This document shows positions 6,384 to 7,861 of a DNA stretch of 7,861 nucleotides, one piece after another; position 1 is the stretch's first letter, and every line of letters starts with the position of its first letter. The DNA comes from Candidatus Acidiferrales bacterium (lineage in GTDB: Bacteria > Acidobacteriota > Terriglobia > Acidiferrales > UBA7541): positions 1 to 7,861 of the forward strand of contig JASHWB010000380.1 in the NCBI GenBank assembly GCA_030044295.1, written 5' to 3'. The notes under the pieces are model-generated. The model saw only the letters and a list, made by a program, of their open reading frames with translations. It had not been told where the DNA came from and made no database searches. The position numbers and the translations under genes were made by a program.

Positions 6384-7859
6384 ATGATTTTGCGTTGGTG
6401 TGCTTCCGTATTTTTGTGTTTATTTGGATTCCCCGCCCTCGTCTTCGCCTGCACTTGCTCGCAATCCGCTCCCGGTAAATGCCAGGGCCTCTCGACGGAC
6501 GGCGTCGTTTTTCTCGGCACCGTCACCGGCATCTACGCCGTTCCATCGTCGGCTTCATCCGCCGCCTCGGGACCTTCTGCAACCGATGCCTCTTCGTCTG
6601 CCGATTCGCAATCGGACGGCTCCTCCACTCCGATCTTTCGCTACCGCTTCCACATCGACGAACGTTTCGCCGGTCCTGTCGCATCCACGATCGACGTTTT
6701 CACCGGCGGCGACGATGGCGACTGCGGCTATCGCTTCAAAAGCGGCGGTGAGTATCTCGTCTTCACCCATGAAGGCACCGACGGCCGCCTCTATTCCACT
6801 ATTTGTGACGGCACGCGCACTGCCGCTGACGCTCGCGCTTTGATCCCCCAGCTTCGCGCCATGCGTGACGGTCAGCACGTCGCTTCTGTCTTCGGCATCG
6901 TTCGCCAGGTTGATCCGCCGTTTCTCGATCCGCCTGACGACCCCGATCCACCGCTCTCGCACGTCAGCATCCATCTCCGCTCGCGTTGGGATCGCTTCGA
7001 GACCGGAACCAATGCCGAAGGTGTGTACTCGCTCTACGATGTTCACGCCGGCACCTATTTGTTCTCCGCGCATGTTCCAGCGAACATGGAGCTCACAGAC
7101 CGCAATCGCGCCAGTGGTCTCACTCCGTTTACCATCCCCGCTGGCGCCTGCTACGAATATGATGTGGACGCGCTTCCCACCGGCGAAATTCGTGGCAGCG
7201 TTCTCGGCCCCGATGGCAAACCCCTTCCGCTCGCTTCTGTCGAGCTCTTTCGCGCTGGTCATTACACCGCGGACCGCCCCGGCTACTGGAGCTTCCAAGG
7301 CTCTCAAGGCGCCTTTGTTTTTGACCACGTCGGCCGTGGCCGCTACCTTCTCGTCTTCAATCGCACGAACAGCCTCAATCCCAATTCGCCGTTTCCCCGC
7401 ACTTTTTATCCCGGCGTCCGCGACCTTGCCGACGCGAACCCAATCATCCTCCGCGAAGGCGAGCGCCTCCTGAACCTCAAGCTGAAGCTTACGAATGGCA
7501 TCCCCACGCGCCGCCTTCGTGTGCGCGTGAAATGGACTGGCGCGCGTCCGCTCGGAACGGTCACCGTCATGGCCCAAGCGGATCATGGTGATAATCCTGC
7601 CGCTCGCCTTATCGCGCCCGGTCTCTACGAATTCAGTTTGCTCGAATCGGCGCGCTACACCATCTCCGCCTGGCAGAATCTCGTGCCTCAGCGCATTCCT
7701 GCCCGCCTGGGCGGAGCAACACGCCGCAGTTCGCCCTCCTGCGCCATCCCTGCGCGCATCGATGCGCCGCCTGTCAGCGTCACGGCCGCTGGCGCGCCGC
7801 AACAAATCACGCTCATGTTTCCCGGCCTTGGCTGTGCCAAAATAGCTCGGTCGCAGTAG
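6384..7859 (+). CDS. Secreted TIMP/NTR-like protein with carboxypeptidase-regulatory-like repeats
   Basis: This encodes 491 residues. The ATG at 6384 has AGGA 8 bases upstream. A signal peptide (core at about 8-21) should be cut after Ala22, making the mature protein begin Cys23-Thr-Cys25. Residues 23-155 resemble the TIMP/NTR fold: CTC at the mature N-terminus, Cys33, VFLGTV (42-47), DCGYRFKSGGEYLVF with Cys114, and STICDGTR with Cys141. A Ser/Ala/Asp-rich insert (about 53-82) splits the domain. Next come carboxypeptidase-regulatory-like beta-sandwich units at about 165-262 (with GVYSLYDVHAGTYLFSA) and 267-370 (GEIRGSVLGPDGKPLPLASV), then a third, weaker unit at about 375-480. No catalytic carboxypeptidase is present. 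VFAC is a poor lipobox (Phe at -2), so I favour signal peptidase I, with lipoprotein as the alternative. The likely site is the periplasm or outside the cell; the binding partner is unknown. Confidence 0.9.
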   Translation: MILRWCASVFLCLFGFPALVFACTCSQSAPGKCQGLSTDGVVFLGTVTGIYAVPSSASSAASGPSATDASSSADSQSDGSSTPIFRYRFHIDERFAGPVASTIDVFTGGDDGDCGYRFKSGGEYLVFTHEGTDGRLYSTICDGTRTAADARALIPQLRAMRDGQHVASVFGIVRQVDPPFLDPPDDPDPPLSHVSIHLRSRWDRFETGTNAEGVYSLYDVHAGTYLFSAHVPANMELTDRNRASGLTPFTIPAGACYEYDVDALPTGEIRGSVLGPDGKPLPLASVELFRAGHYTADRPGYWSFQGSQGAFVFDHVGRGRYLLVFNRTNSLNPNSPFPRTFYPGVRDLADANPIILREGERLLNLKLKLTNGIPTRRLRVRVKWTGARPLGTVTVMAQADHGDNPAARLIAPGLYEFSLLESARYTISAWQNLVPQRIPARLGGATRRSSPSCAIPARIDAPPVSVTAAGAPQQITLMFPGLGCAKIARSQ

Positions 7860-7861
7860 AG

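Noticed and set aside
6555..7805. 416-codon open frame on the minus strand, antisense to the TIMP-like gene
   Set aside because: The plus-strand frame has a signal peptide, conserved cysteines and domain motifs; the antisense product is rich in Arg/Ala/Gly with no recognisable domain and is explained by the codon bias of a GC-rich gene.

Overview
The window most likely comes from an Acidobacteriota chromosome (Terriglobia-like). This rests on gene types rather than a marker gene: an ECF sigma factor overlapping a Ser/Thr kinase that continues into a PD40-type propeller, a secreted FecR-domain protein of the kind common in that phylum, and a secreted protein with carboxypeptidase-regulatory-like domains. 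The DNA is moderately GC-rich, coding is dense, and I see no mobile element, tRNA, rRNA or CRISPR array.

Left part, minus strand: an ECF sigma factor gene is followed, with a 4-base ATGA overlap, by a membrane-anchored Ser/Thr protein kinase that runs off the left edge. The kinase is cut just inside its extracytoplasmic propeller. Sigma factor and kinase look like one translationally coupled signalling unit; no anti-sigma gene is visible.

Middle, plus strand: divergent from the sigma factor is a 152-residue secreted protein of unknown function with a strong ribosome binding site and a clear intrinsic terminator. It is followed by a 647-residue exported protein with an N-terminal FecR-like domain, a central conserved region and a Gly/Ser/Arg-rich C-terminal tail.

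Right part: convergent with the FecR-domain gene is a minus-strand membrane glycosyltransferase resembling ceramide glucosyltransferase/HpnI (GT21). A possible 43-codon gene lies just upstream of it. The last gene, on the plus strand, encodes a secreted protein whose predicted mature N-terminus begins Cys-Thr-Cys and resembles the TIMP/NTR domain, followed by carboxypeptidase-regulatory-like beta-sandwich repeats. It ends two bases before the right edge.

Taken together the region is about envelope biology: a sigma/kinase regulator, three exported proteins and a lipid glycosyltransferase. A regulatory link between the sigma/kinase pair and the exported proteins is plausible from proximity only. 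No clearly new multi-gene system is evident. The best leads are the TIMP-like protein, the sigma-kinase coupling next to a FecR-domain secreted protein, and the small upstream ORF.
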